Source of the DNA: a virus
DNA: 40,421 nt
Reading direction: 5' to 3' (one strand)
Virus record (IMG/VR): IMGVR_UViG_3300020450_000044
Location: 1 to 40,421 of that record
Notes under the pieces: generated by a model
Databases searched by the model: none
What the model saw: only the letters and a program-made list of their open reading frames with translations
What the model was told of the DNA's origin: nothing
In this document: piece after piece, positions 30,435 to 37,904 of the stretch
How positions within the stretch are numbered: position 1 is the stretch's first letter
Layout of the letters: each line of letters opens with the position of its first letter
Translations under genes and position numbers: made by a program

Positions 30435-30705
30435 ACCGTATACTGATTTTAAAACAAATGGTATACACCAGAGAGTTTTCAATAATGACATTGAAGACAA
30501 AGAACTAATTTGGCATAGAGACAAGTTAGATAGAAAGATTAAGATTGTCTCTGGTGTTAATTGGAAACTTCAAATGGATAATCAGTTGCCTGAAGAGTTA
30601 AAAGTAGGTAGTGAGTATTATATACCTAAAATGGTGTATCATAGATTACACAAAGGTGAAGGTAGATTAATAATAGACATTAAAGAATACGAGGAAAAAA
30701 AATGA
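30406..30705 (+). CDS. cupin-like small phage protein
   Basis: A 99-residue protein; ATG 30412 (MVETSFGKPY) is an alternative start. 'LIWHRDKLDRKIKIVSGVNW', followed by LQMDNQLPEELKVGSEYYIP and YHRLHKGEGRLIIDI, reads like the short cupin fold (H-R-x, G-W-x-L-Q, P-x-x-x-Y-H-R). Two histidines could bind a metal. No specific function recognised. It overlaps the previous ORF and shares 4 bases with the next gene (ATGA). Confidence 0.6.
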   Translation: MAMVETSFGKPYTDFKTNGIHQRVFNNDIEDKELIWHRDKLDRKIKIVSGVNWKLQMDNQLPEELKVGSEYYIPKMVYHRLHKGEGRLIIDIKEYEEKK

Positions 30706-32861
30706 CAAGATACAAAAAGACAATGGCAGAAGCAATCGCTGAAGTCTGGGCAAACGATATACAGCTAGACGAAGGTAAGATGAAAACAATTGCCACTATG
30801 TTCGCAGGTGGTTCATCACCTGAAGAGATAGCAAAGAAGATGAAACTTCCGTTGTCTACGGTTAAGTCAATACTAGGTGAGGAAGACTTACCTGAAAGTA
30901 TGTTGTGGGAGTTTACAGACGCACAAATACAGAAACTTAAAAAAGAATATTCAGGACTTAAAGGTGCAAGAATTTCACTTGCAAGAGCTAATCAATTAAG
31001 AAACATCTTTGACAAAATTACAAATTCACAACTACCTAAACTTTACAAAGCAGACATTCCTTTTCTTTCAGCGATGGCTGCTAGTCGTATGATACAGAAA
31101 GGTATTCAAGTACCTAAAGGAGTTAAGTTATCTGCTTTTGAAAATAAATCTTGGGAAGAGATTACAGAAACACATACTAGTGACCACGGCGCTAAAGGTA
31201 TTCAAAAGAAAAAGACAGACGACTATAAAGATAATAATACAGAAACTAATGAGAACGCTCCGTCAGAAGCAGACATAGACAGATTAAAAAAACAAGGTAT
31301 GAAACCTACTAAAGAAGAGACTATGAAATTAAGAAATGGTACAAAAGTTTTAGATAAGGTTTATCCTAATATGACAATGGCAAGAAATGCCGCTAGTGCT
31401 TATATGCAATCAAACAAAGGTGCTAAAGCAGACGGTTATCAATCACCATTTAACAATAGATTTTATGTAAGAATTAGAGAAGAAAACGAATTAAAAGAAT
31501 ATGCAGAATACATTGAATATATGTGTAAGAACTCATCACAAGCAAAACAAGTTGCCAATATGTTTAAAGGTAAGATTGGTGGTGGTGAACTATCAGCTTC
31601 TGGTTCAGAAGTAAGAGTTGATAGTGCAAAAGATATAGAGAACATACACAAACAAGTTGTCGCAAAGTTTGGCGATGATGTAAGAGTTATGCAGAAAGAA
31701 GAATATGTAGCAGAAAACGCTGCCGTAATGAAAGGCGTTGATGATTACATTAAGATAGGACAAGACAAGATTAAAAATCATCCTAGTTTCAAAGGTCTAT
31801 ATGCAAAACAAAAAAGAGATTTAATGAAAACGGTAGGTCCTAAATACATTAAGATACACGATACAGAAAACGGACAGAAGAGAAGTATACACGCTTTCAT
31901 AGATAAGAATACAGGTGACTTATTTAAACCTGCTGGTGTTAATGCTCCTGCCAAAGGTGCAAGAGGTAATGTAACCAACAAAGACTTTATGAATAAGTTA
32001 AAAACTAGATTTGATACACACGGCGGTCACTTATATGCAAGAGACCCATACGCTAGAATATTTGGTAGTATGTTTGAACAAGAACAAGAACCAGAGGAAA
32101 AAATGAAATTAAAAGATATGTTAAAAGGTAAAGACGAAGATAAGTCTAAAGAGAAAGAAGATAAATCTAAAGAGAGTATCGCTGCTCTAAAAGACCAAGT
32201 CGCATTACTTAAACAGAAATTAGAAATAGAAAAGAATAAAGCTGTAAAACCTGAACCTAATCCAGATACAGGTGAGGTACCATTATCAATAGGTCTCGCA
32301 AACAAATTATTAAGAGACAAAGAAATGAAGAAAGAAGATTTAGATAGTAAAGATAAACCTGCTGTAAAAGATGTTATCAAACAATTGAAAGGTGCAGTTA
32401 AGGCACATACTAAACAAGCAAAAGATTTAGAGAAGGCACTTAAAACTGAAGCTGACCTATCTAAAAAACAAATAAAAATGGTACACAAAGTTGCTGATGA
32501 CTTACCAAAGAAATCATTTAGAGATAGATATGGTAAAGAAAAAGGCGATGATGTCAGATACGGTACCGCAACTAATATGGTAAAGAAAAAAATGAAAGTA
32601 GAAAACAAAAATCATCCTGCTAAAATGACTTATGAAAGTATTAAAGCAGTAAGAAACAAAGCTGATAAGACAGGTATGCCGTATTCTATTTTAAAGAAAG
32701 TTTATGATAGAGGAATGGCTGCGTGGAAAGGTGGTCATAGACCAGGTGCTACACAACAACAATGGGCACTTGCTAGAGTAAACTCTTTTGTAACCAAATC
32801 AAGTGGTACTTGGGGCGGTGCAGATAAAGATTTAGCAAAGAAAGTTAGAGGAAGTAAATAA
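30702..32861 (+). CDS. large mosaic phage protein (HTH, cross-family phage domains, coiled coil)
   Basis: A 719-residue mosaic. Near the N-terminus is a helix-turn-helix-like segment (SSPEEIAKKMKLPLSTVKSI, residues 38-57). In the middle there is 'GPKYIKIHDTENGQKRSIHA', then FIDKNTGDLFKPAGVNAPAK and GARGN, which is a small protein domain found alone in many marine phages. Residues about 465-515 are a Lys/Glu coiled coil. The C-terminus, 'SILKKVYDRGMAAWKGGHRP' then GATQQQWALARVNSF, is another phage domain I recognise. IQLDE-G near residue 25 could be a prohead-protease site. It may be an internal head or ejected protein. Function unknown. Confidence 0.65.
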   Translation: MTRYKKTMAEAIAEVWANDIQLDEGKMKTIATMFAGGSSPEEIAKKMKLPLSTVKSILGEEDLPESMLWEFTDAQIQKLKKEYSGLKGARISLARANQLRNIFDKITNSQLPKLYKADIPFLSAMAASRMIQKGIQVPKGVKLSAFENKSWEEITETHTSDHGAKGIQKKKTDDYKDNNTETNENAPSEADIDRLKKQGMKPTKEETMKLRNGTKVLDKVYPNMTMARNAASAYMQSNKGAKADGYQSPFNNRFYVRIREENELKEYAEYIEYMCKNSSQAKQVANMFKGKIGGGELSASGSEVRVDSAKDIENIHKQVVAKFGDDVRVMQKEEYVAENAAVMKGVDDYIKIGQDKIKNHPSFKGLYAKQKRDLMKTVGPKYIKIHDTENGQKRSIHAFIDKNTGDLFKPAGVNAPAKGARGNVTNKDFMNKLKTRFDTHGGHLYARDPYARIFGSMFEQEQEPEEKMKLKDMLKGKDEDKSKEKEDKSKESIAALKDQVALLKQKLEIEKNKAVKPEPNPDTGEVPLSIGLANKLLRDKEMKKEDLDSKDKPAVKDVIKQLKGAVKAHTKQAKDLEKALKTEADLSKKQIKMVHKVADDLPKKSFRDRYGKEKGDDVRYGTATNMVKKKMKVENKNHPAKMTYESIKAVRNKADKTGMPYSILKKVYDRGMAAWKGGHRPGATQQQWALARVNSFVTKSSGTWGGADKDLAKKVRGSK

Positions 32862-33166
32862 TGGGAAAAAGATATTTAGATATTAAACCAGGTTCGTTAG
32901 AAGACGCAATCTCTAAAGTAAATGAAAAGTTAACACCTAAACAAAAGAAATTAGATGTTAACAAGAACGGTAAAATAGATGGTTCTGACCTTGCAAAATT
33001 AAGAGCAAAGAAAGAAGACCATTCTGGTGATACGGTTCTACCTAAAAATGCAGTAGAGAAAGACCCTTTAGACATTAAATCAAAGGCACCTGAAAAGAAA
33101 TTAACAGATAACAAAACAAAGTCAGATAAGGTAGAAGTAAACCCTAAAATAGACTATCAAGTGTAA
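32861..33166 (+). CDS. small protein with a dockerin/EF-hand-like calcium motif
   Basis: A 101-residue polar protein beginning at the last base of the preceding gene. 'KLDVNKNGKIDGSDLAKLRA' (about 30-49) is the single-loop dockerin/EF-hand type: D-x-N-x-N-G-x-I-D-x-x-D-L. Only one loop is present, while true dockerins have two, so calcium binding would need dimerisation or a partner. The rest is Lys/Asp/Pro rich. It is followed by the third copy of the shared promoter block. A structural role in the particle is possible; seawater is rich in calcium. Confidence 0.65.
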   Translation: MGKRYLDIKPGSLEDAISKVNEKLTPKQKKLDVNKNGKIDGSDLAKLRAKKEDHSGDTVLPKNAVEKDPLDIKSKAPEKKLTDNKTKSDKVEVNPKIDYQV

Positions 33167-33214
33167 AAAATTGCTCATTTTTTGCTTGACTTTTGCTAGA
33201 AAATGTGTAATAAT
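33165..33214 (+). promoter_or_regulatory. shared promoter block, copy 3
   Basis: AAAAAATTGCTCATTTTTT (33165-33183) with TTGACT (33186-33191) and a TAATAAT -10 region near 33208-33214. The 19 bases TGCTCATTTTTTGCTTGAC are identical to copies 1 and 2; the palindrome has one inserted T. The A-run includes the stop codon of the preceding gene. It serves the HAD gene at 33241. Confidence 0.75.
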
Positions 33215-33240
33215 AAAGCATAATGAGACAAGGAAACACT

Positions 33241-33825
33241 ATGAAGTTTAAAGAATTAAGACAAGATGTTATCTATCAGGTAAAAAACCTAAACGAGTAT
33301 TCTCTCGTTGACAAAAAACTACCTAGAATTTATTGTGATATGGACGGAGTCCTGTGTAATTTTGAACAGGCTGCAGAAAGAGCAGTTGGTATGCCTATGT
33401 CCCAATGGGCAAAAGAACCTAGAACAAAATTTAAGACAATAAGAGATAAGTGGAAACCAATTATGAATACTCCTAACTTCTGGAGTAATCTACCTTGGAA
33501 TCCAGGTGGTCAAAGACTATGGTCATTTATTAATAAGTATGACCCACACATATTATCTGCTTTCGTAGAACAAACTACTGACCCTAATTGTATACCTGGC
33601 AAAAGTAAATGGGCTAGAACAAGATTAGGTATGTCTGGTGCAAAAGTTAATCTAGTAAAAAGAAGAGAGAAACAAAACTTTGCTAAAGTAGGAGGTATGC
33701 CTACTATACTGATTGACGACTATTCAAAGAACATATCACAATTCAAAGCAAGAGGCGGTATCGGAATACTACACACCTCTACTTCCAACACTATATCCCA
33801 ACTCAAAAAACTAGGTTTCAAATAG
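33241..33825 (+). CDS. HAD-family 5'(3')-deoxyribonucleotidase-like protein
   Basis: A 194-residue protein. I chose ATG 33241 since AAGGAAACACT precedes it and the frame from 33223 adds only MRQGNT. YCDMDGVLCNFEQAAE (31-46) is HAD motif I with the two catalytic aspartates (D33, D35); 'GKSKWARTRLG' supplies the lysine region and 'MPTILIDDYSKNI' motif IV. The cap and spacing fit the 5'-nucleotidase C type that dephosphorylates (d)NMPs. About 27 residues precede the core and may be a targeting or regulatory extension. Its promoter is the same type as that of the zincin-VWA and AAA+ genes, so it is probably expressed with them. Confidence 0.85.
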   Translation: MKFKELRQDVIYQVKNLNEYSLVDKKLPRIYCDMDGVLCNFEQAAERAVGMPMSQWAKEPRTKFKTIRDKWKPIMNTPNFWSNLPWNPGGQRLWSFINKYDPHILSAFVEQTTDPNCIPGKSKWARTRLGMSGAKVNLVKRREKQNFAKVGGMPTILIDDYSKNISQFKARGGIGILHTSTSNTISQLKKLGFK

Positions 33826-33826
33826 T

Positions 33827-33834
33827 TATAAATA
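33827..33834 (+). promoter_or_regulatory. T4-type late promoter box
   Basis: TATAAATA in non-coding DNA, 61 bases before the ATG at 33895. Transcription is predicted to start close to 33841, at the foot of the hairpin 33842-33858. Confidence 0.75.
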
Positions 33835-33841
33835 ATAACGA

Positions 33842-33858
33842 AGATTAGATTAATCTTT
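33842..33858 (+). other. 5'-terminal mRNA hairpin after a late promoter
   Basis: AAGATTA (33842-33848), a 3-base loop GAT and TAATCTT (33852-33858): seven perfect pairs. It falls at the expected 5' end of the late transcript. Confidence 0.6.
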
Positions 33859-33894
33859 AAGCTTAAAAATTAATTTAGAAATAGGAGAACAACT

Positions 33895-34389
33895 ATGAGT
33901 GCGTGGGGAAACAAGGACTCTAAAACAGCTTCAGGAACGGTAGCAATCAGCTCTGCTGGTGCGGTTACTGGTTCTTCAACTGCTTTAACAACACAAGCAG
34001 CTGTTGGAGACTATATTAGAGTTGCAAGCGAAGATTACTTAATTACTGCTATTGCTAGTGATACTTCAGCAACGGTTGTTGCTGGTGTACCTGGTGCAAC
34101 ATTAACAGCAGTAGGAAGTGCTACAGCATACACTTTATCCGAAAAACCTAAATCGGTAACAACTTCTGAAAGTGCCAATTCATCTGGTACTCAAGGAGAC
34201 CCGACAAAAGTATTCGGTGTTGACACTACTGAACAAGGTGTTGGTACTACAAAAACAGCACACGCTGGTTGGGTACGAAGAGTAGCCGGTTCTGGTGGAA
34301 GAAGTGGAAGAGTGCAGACAGAAGTACTAGTTGCTATGTCATCTATCGCAGGTGACCAAGGTGACGATACAGAATTTGCAGACGCTTAA
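33895..34389 (+). CDS. probable virion structural protein
   Basis: A 164-residue Ala/Thr/Ser/Gly/Val-rich protein. 'MSAWGNKDSKTASGTVAISS' at the N-terminus, 'SEKPKSV', GDPTKVFGVDTTE and 'HAGWVRRVAGSGGRSGRVQTE' are segments I recognise from an abundant marine myophage structural protein (tail or neck-region type). It has its own late promoter, a 5' hairpin, AGGAGA as ribosome site and a terminator after it, so it is a single-gene unit, which suggests high expression late. The beta-rich, low-charge composition fits a virion protein. Exact location in the particle is unknown. Confidence 0.75.
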   Translation: MSAWGNKDSKTASGTVAISSAGAVTGSSTALTTQAAVGDYIRVASEDYLITAIASDTSATVVAGVPGATLTAVGSATAYTLSEKPKSVTTSESANSSGTQGDPTKVFGVDTTEQGVGTTKTAHAGWVRRVAGSGGRSGRVQTEVLVAMSSIAGDQGDDTEFADA

Positions 34390-34416
34390 TAAGTAAAAAT
34401 TCAAATATAATAATTA

Positions 34417-34441
34417 GGGGATCCTTTGTGGTCCCCTTTTT
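34417..34441 (+). terminator. rho-independent terminator
   Basis: GGGGATCC (34417-34424), loop TTTGT, GGTCCCC (34430-34436) and TTTTT. The stem has one bulged T. It ends the 33895 unit and the next late box begins six bases later. Confidence 0.9.
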
Positions 34442-34446
34442 GTTTG

Positions 34447-34454
34447 TATAAATA
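34447..34454 (+). promoter_or_regulatory. T4-type late promoter box
   Basis: TATAAATA directly after a terminator, 67 bases before the ATG at 34521. The predicted transcript starts near 34460 and contains a hairpin at 34465-34483. Confidence 0.78.
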
Positions 34455-34464
34455 GTGTATATGG

Positions 34465-34483
34465 TCATTGTATAATGCAATGA
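34465..34483 (+). other. 5'-proximal mRNA hairpin after a late promoter
   Basis: TCATTG (34465-34470), loop TATAATG, CAATGA (34478-34483): six perfect pairs, close to the expected 5' end of the late transcript. Confidence 0.5.
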
Positions 34484-34520
34484 GTAGTTTACCGTTAACT
34501 CGGAATTATAGGAGAATAAA

Positions 34521-34970
34521 ATGGCAGATAAAAAAATCACAGCCCTAGACGACCTAGGTAAATCATTAGCAAGTGGAGATTTATTTCATATTGTTGATGA
34601 TGTCCAAAATACACCAATCAATAAAAGAGTTACCGCAAAAGATGTTTTTGAAAACATTCCTACTTTCGTAGGTTTGAAACAAGCGTCTGAAGCGTTAACA
34701 CATACAGATACAGCAATTGATACATCTTCAGCAATAACTGAAGTTGACCAAAGTGCTGGTGTAGCTGCATTATCATTACAAGATGGTGCTGATGGACAAC
34801 AAAAAGTAATTATCGCAACAGGAACAGCTTCTAATGCGATAACAATAACACCAACAAATTTAAGAGGTGGTTCAACTATCACTCTTAATGCTGAAGGTGA
34901 AACCGTTGTATGTTTATTTAAAAATTCTAAATGGAATGTAATAGGCGGACACGGTTTTGTAGTTGCGTAA
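34521..34970 (+). CDS. probable virion protein (tail-fibre-like N-terminus)
   Basis: A 149-residue protein. 'MADKKITALDDLGKSLASGD' then LFHIVDD is a common N-terminal attachment-type module in marine phage fibre or baseplate-attached proteins ('KITALTALT..dlLhIVDDp.gtp.nKk'). The second half is a beta-strand-rich Thr/Gly region that ends with WNVIGGHGFVVA. It has a late promoter and GGAGAA ribosome site. Its shortness suggests a head-fibre or decoration protein, or a truncated fibre. It is followed by three small genes likely in the same transcript. Confidence 0.65.
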   Translation: MADKKITALDDLGKSLASGDLFHIVDDVQNTPINKRVTAKDVFENIPTFVGLKQASEALTHTDTAIDTSSAITEVDQSAGVAALSLQDGADGQQKVIIATGTASNAITITPTNLRGGSTITLNAEGETVVCLFKNSKWNVIGGHGFVVA

Positions 34971-34991
34971 TTTATATAATAGGAGAACATA

Positions 34992-35228
34992 ATGAGTTTA
35001 AGTATAGGTGTCGTTGAGAAAGAATATAATCAACTTCTTGGCGAAAGAACAAAACTACAAGAATCCGTACAAAGACTTGAAGAAGACTTAGCAAAGTCCA
35101 GAGCAAGTTTAAACGCCGTTCACGGTGCAGTACAGATACTTGAAAAGTTGATGAGAAAAGAAGAAAGCGATTTGACATTGAGAAGCGCTGAACAACAACT
35201 TAAAAAAGAAGATAAAAAAGATGGTTAA
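34992..35228 (+). CDS. coiled-coil small protein
   Basis: A 78-residue protein with a continuous heptad pattern from about residue 8 to 70 ('EKEYNQLLGERTKLQESVQR' and LEEDLAKSRASL), so a coiled-coil dimer or trimer is likely. GGAGAACAT precedes the ATG. It overlaps the next gene by 8 bases. Location in a late operon suggests a virion or assembly role. No family recognised. Confidence 0.65.
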   Translation: MSLSIGVVEKEYNQLLGERTKLQESVQRLEEDLAKSRASLNAVHGAVQILEKLMRKEESDLTLRSAEQQLKKEDKKDG

Positions 35229-35430
35229 GTCGTTCACAAAGTTTAACGAAGACGAAGAGTTGAAAGACTTTGAAGAAGATTTAGTAAATGAGAAAGCGCC
35301 TAATACTGCTGACGCTATGAAGCGATACAAAGCAGGTAAGGCAGGCTTTACAGATAAGGCTCATCTAAAAGCAAAAGGTATGATACCTAGAGCAGATGGT
35401 TCTAAAGTAAAGTCGGACAAATATAAGTAG
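35221..35430 (+). CDS. small conserved phage protein (YKAGKAGF-HLKAKGMIPRADG)
   Basis: A 69-residue protein. 'NTADAMKRYKAGKAGFTDKA' then HLKAKGMIPRADGSKVKSDKY is a motif I have seen in many marine T4-like phages. The N-terminus is acidic (NEDEELKDFEEDL) and the C-terminus basic. Function unknown. It overlaps the coiled-coil gene by 8 bases and is 10 bases from the next. Confidence 0.7.
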   Translation: MVKSFTKFNEDEELKDFEEDLVNEKAPNTADAMKRYKAGKAGFTDKAHLKAKGMIPRADGSKVKSDKYK

Positions 35431-35439
35431 GAGAAAAAA

Positions 35440-35895
35440 ATGAAAACTTTTAAAGAACATTTAAAAGAAGGCAATGTGAAATCAAATGCTATCAAATATG
35501 GTGCCGCTACAACTGGTACTTCTACAAGTAATGCAGTTGAAGATGGTTCATTAGGAACAGCAAATTTGAAAGACCCAAGCGTTCTTAAAAGAGTTAATGC
35601 TTTTGTAGGTAGTGTAGCCGATATGGAATACATTAAACCACAATACGCAGTTGACAAATTAAGAGAAAATCTAATGAGAATAGGATTAGATATTAGTCCT
35701 GTTAAATTAGAAGGTGACGCTGGTACGGTTACTGCTGAAGTAAAACAATTCGGTGGTACATATGGTAAAACAACTGAAACTAAACCTGAAGATGTGGTAG
35801 TAGATAATGGTCCTGGAATTGATAACTTGAAATTAGAGGTTAAGTTTGAAACATTGTCTAACGGTTCATCAAAGGTTTACGCTAAATTAGTGTAA
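35440..35895 (+). CDS. hypothetical protein with T4 capsid-targeting-like N-terminus
   Basis: A 151-residue protein. Its first residues, MKTFKEHLKEG, closely resemble the T4 IPIII capsid-targeting sequence MKTYQEFIAEA, including a (L/I)-x-E|(G/A) site for the gp21 prohead protease. The remaining 140 residues are a beta-rich domain with 'VDKLRENLMRIGLDISP' and 'NGPGIDNLKLEVKFETL'. I do not know the family. It is a good candidate for an internal head protein that is packaged with the DNA. AGGAGAAAAAA precedes the ATG. Confidence 0.65.
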   Translation: MKTFKEHLKEGNVKSNAIKYGAATTGTSTSNAVEDGSLGTANLKDPSVLKRVNAFVGSVADMEYIKPQYAVDKLRENLMRIGLDISPVKLEGDAGTVTAEVKQFGGTYGKTTETKPEDVVVDNGPGIDNLKLEVKFETLSNGSSKVYAKLV

Positions 35896-35900
35896 ATTAG

Positions 35901-36263
35901 ATGTTCAAACAGATAACCAAAGATAATTGGTTGTTGTATGCACAAAAGCATTACGACAATCCGACATTTGAAACTGAAAAAGAATTTTGGGATGATATAA
36001 AGAGATTTAAATATCTCAAAAGGTTATTCAGAAAATATGAAACAACTGGTTCTATAAAGATTAGACTTGTTGTAAATCATATTGTAGTGTTGCAAAATGT
36101 ATTTGGTATAGACGCTTGTATTACATTGTTGTTATATAAAAATGACACAAAATACTGGCCGATATTAAAGTCTGTTTTTACATATTTGGATTACTTGTAT
36201 CCGAAAGAGTTAATCGCTTTAACGGAAGACGAGTTAATAAAAAGAGAGTTAGAGAAACTATAA
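35901..36263 (+). CDS. hypothetical conserved phage protein, 120 residues
   Basis: A helical protein. 'DNWLLYAQKHYDNPTFETEK' followed by EFWDDIKRFKYLKRLFRKYE and 'RLVVNHIVVLQNVFGIDACI' recurs in cyanophage and other marine T4-like phages, as far as I recall, without assigned function. The C-terminus ends in an acidic/basic helix (EDELIKRELEKL). The ATG is 6 bases after the upstream stop, and its stop overlaps the next ATG. Confidence 0.65.
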   Translation: MFKQITKDNWLLYAQKHYDNPTFETEKEFWDDIKRFKYLKRLFRKYETTGSIKIRLVVNHIVVLQNVFGIDACITLLLYKNDTKYWPILKSVFTYLDYLYPKELIALTEDELIKRELEKL

Positions 36264-36850
36264 TGGCAACAAGAGCAATTGATTTATTGATAGCGTATAG
36301 AGTAGTGAAGATGTTGGTAACACCTTTTAACAAGCAACCTGCTTTTAAATTAGGTATTATTGATGAGAAAGGTAAAGTATTAAAGAAATTTTTATCTTTG
36401 AAAACTACAAAAGAAAAGAACGCCTACACAATGCTACATAGATTTGTATTCAATCTGAAAAGAATATTAAGTAAAGTAGGATTAGGTGGTCGTATAGGTA
36501 GTTTTGCAACTGCTTTAACTCTATTAGTAAAAGAAGATAAAGATTACTATACTGAACACGGTAACAATTTAGAGAGTACCTGTGTTAAGTATTTAAAATC
36601 TGTTGACGAGTTTAAGTATACACAGGAACTAAACGAAGAGTATTTTGAGAATAGAACTTTAGTACCTGGTCTGTATCAATTAAAAGAAAGTGTATTTGAT
36701 GGTGAAGAGTTTTTACCTGCAGGCACACCTTTTGATGTAGAGAACGAAGTAAAACCAACAAATACAGCGTTCGGTATGGACATATATACTTTAGAGACAG
36801 ATAATAGAGAGGTATTAATACCTGGAGATTATTTAAATGCGAGATATTAA
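36263..36850 (+). CDS. hypothetical conserved phage protein, 195 residues
   Basis: The N-terminal half includes 'KLGIIDEKGKVLKKFLSLKT' and 'NAYTMLHRFVFNLKRILSKV', followed by a Gly-rich GLGGRIGSFAT. Residues about 130-195 are beta-rich (YQLKESVFDG, FLPAGTPFDVE). I recognise it as a family present next to the 120-residue protein in T4-like marine phages but know no function. It shares one base with the previous gene and overlaps the next by 14. Confidence 0.65.
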   Translation: MATRAIDLLIAYRVVKMLVTPFNKQPAFKLGIIDEKGKVLKKFLSLKTTKEKNAYTMLHRFVFNLKRILSKVGLGGRIGSFATALTLLVKEDKDYYTEHGNNLESTCVKYLKSVDEFKYTQELNEEYFENRTLVPGLYQLKESVFDGEEFLPAGTPFDVENEVKPTNTAFGMDIYTLETDNREVLIPGDYLNARY

Positions 36851-37898
36851 AACATTTAAAGATGTATGGGAAGCCTGCTGGACAGGTTACAAACAAGTAG
36901 GTATGAAAAAGAAAGGCAATAAACAAGTGCCTAATTGCGTACCTGAAGAAAACATAACTGAAAAGAAAGTTAAGATTTCAAAGAACGGAAAAGAAAGACT
37001 TGTTTGGGATGCTGAATTAAGAACTTATTTACAAATGGGTTGGAAGGTAGTCAAAGAAGACGCCCCAGCAAATGCTGTCGCACACGGCGGTGTAGATATG
37101 AACCCTAACGGAATGCACCCATTATCTAAATCACATAAAAAGTACAAAGACGAAAATGAAGCTGAGAAAGCTTTACGACAACTTATAATGAAAAAGTTTA
37201 GTACAACCGTCAAAGAAAATAAAGAAACAAACTCTACAATGATGAAGTCTATACTAGACCAGTTAGATAGACTAGATGTTATTGTTGATAATAAAACTTA
37301 TGGTAAAACAGAAATTGAGTTTGTTGAAGAACCTAGAAAGAAAACGATTTTAGAAAAAGCAAAATTAAAAGAATACGGTGCTGGTGGTGTTGGACCATTA
37401 GGCAGTATTGGTTTAGGTGGTGGCAGTTATGGTGCAATGCACCCAATCGCCAGTCTAGGAGATACACCACCTAAAGGAAGACATAGAACTATGCGAAGTG
37501 TAGGACTAATGTCGCAAAAGGATGCTAGACACGGCATTGACCAAAGTAAGAAAGACCACAATCTAAAAGTAGTAGCGAGAGAAGCAGACGCTAGAATACC
37601 TAGAAAGAAAGGTCAGAAAGCTGGGTCAGATAAACATAGTGATTTGTATACAGATGAAAATCCTAAAGGTACAATTCACGGTTTAGGTTTTACAGATAAA
37701 CAAAAAGCAACTCAATCTGTAAACAAAATTAAAAATTCTGGCAAGACACACGCTCATAAGATACAGGCTGCAATTGCAATGGGACAAAGAGCAAAAGTAG
37801 CAAGTCAAAGAGCGAAGGATCCTGAAAAGAAAAAGGATTTAGGTCAAGCAAGTAAAGTCTACCAGAACTTTATTGACAAAAACAAAAAAGGTAAATAA
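36837..37898 (+). CDS. mosaic phage protein (CWTGYKQVGMKKKG start, HAHKIQAAIAMGQRA end)
   Basis: A 353-residue polar protein. Its beginning carries 'CWTGYKQVGMKKKGNKQVPN' with CVP, a Cys-containing motif that starts many marine phage proteins; the middle has AHGGVDMNPNG and a Gly-rich 'GAGGVGPLGSIGLGGGSYGA'. The end has 'DLYTDENPKGTIHGLGFTDK' and 'SGKTHAHKIQAAIAMGQRAK', another widespread phage/metagenome domain. Probably a structural or ejected protein; no enzymatic motif seen. It overlaps the previous gene by 14 bases. Confidence 0.65.
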   Translation: MRDIKTFKDVWEACWTGYKQVGMKKKGNKQVPNCVPEENITEKKVKISKNGKERLVWDAELRTYLQMGWKVVKEDAPANAVAHGGVDMNPNGMHPLSKSHKKYKDENEAEKALRQLIMKKFSTTVKENKETNSTMMKSILDQLDRLDVIVDNKTYGKTEIEFVEEPRKKTILEKAKLKEYGAGGVGPLGSIGLGGGSYGAMHPIASLGDTPPKGRHRTMRSVGLMSQKDARHGIDQSKKDHNLKVVAREADARIPRKKGQKAGSDKHSDLYTDENPKGTIHGLGFTDKQKATQSVNKIKNSGKTHAHKIQAAIAMGQRAKVASQRAKDPEKKKDLGQASKVYQNFIDKNKKGK

Positions 37899-37904
37899 AA
37901 ATAT

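Noticed and set aside
32027-32608. 193-residue minus-strand ORF, and other minus-strand ORFs such as 13532-13921 and 38925-39209
   Set aside because: All lie opposite clear + strand genes, are Ser/Leu/Phe-rich as expected for antisense of Lys/Glu-rich AT-rich genes, and lack ribosome sites.
37873-37901. Promoter before the DUF1353 gene (TTGACA, 17 bases, TAAAAA)
   Set aside because: The -10 matches only 4 of 6 bases in a run of A, and TTGACA comes from Ile-Asp-Lys codons; too weak to list.
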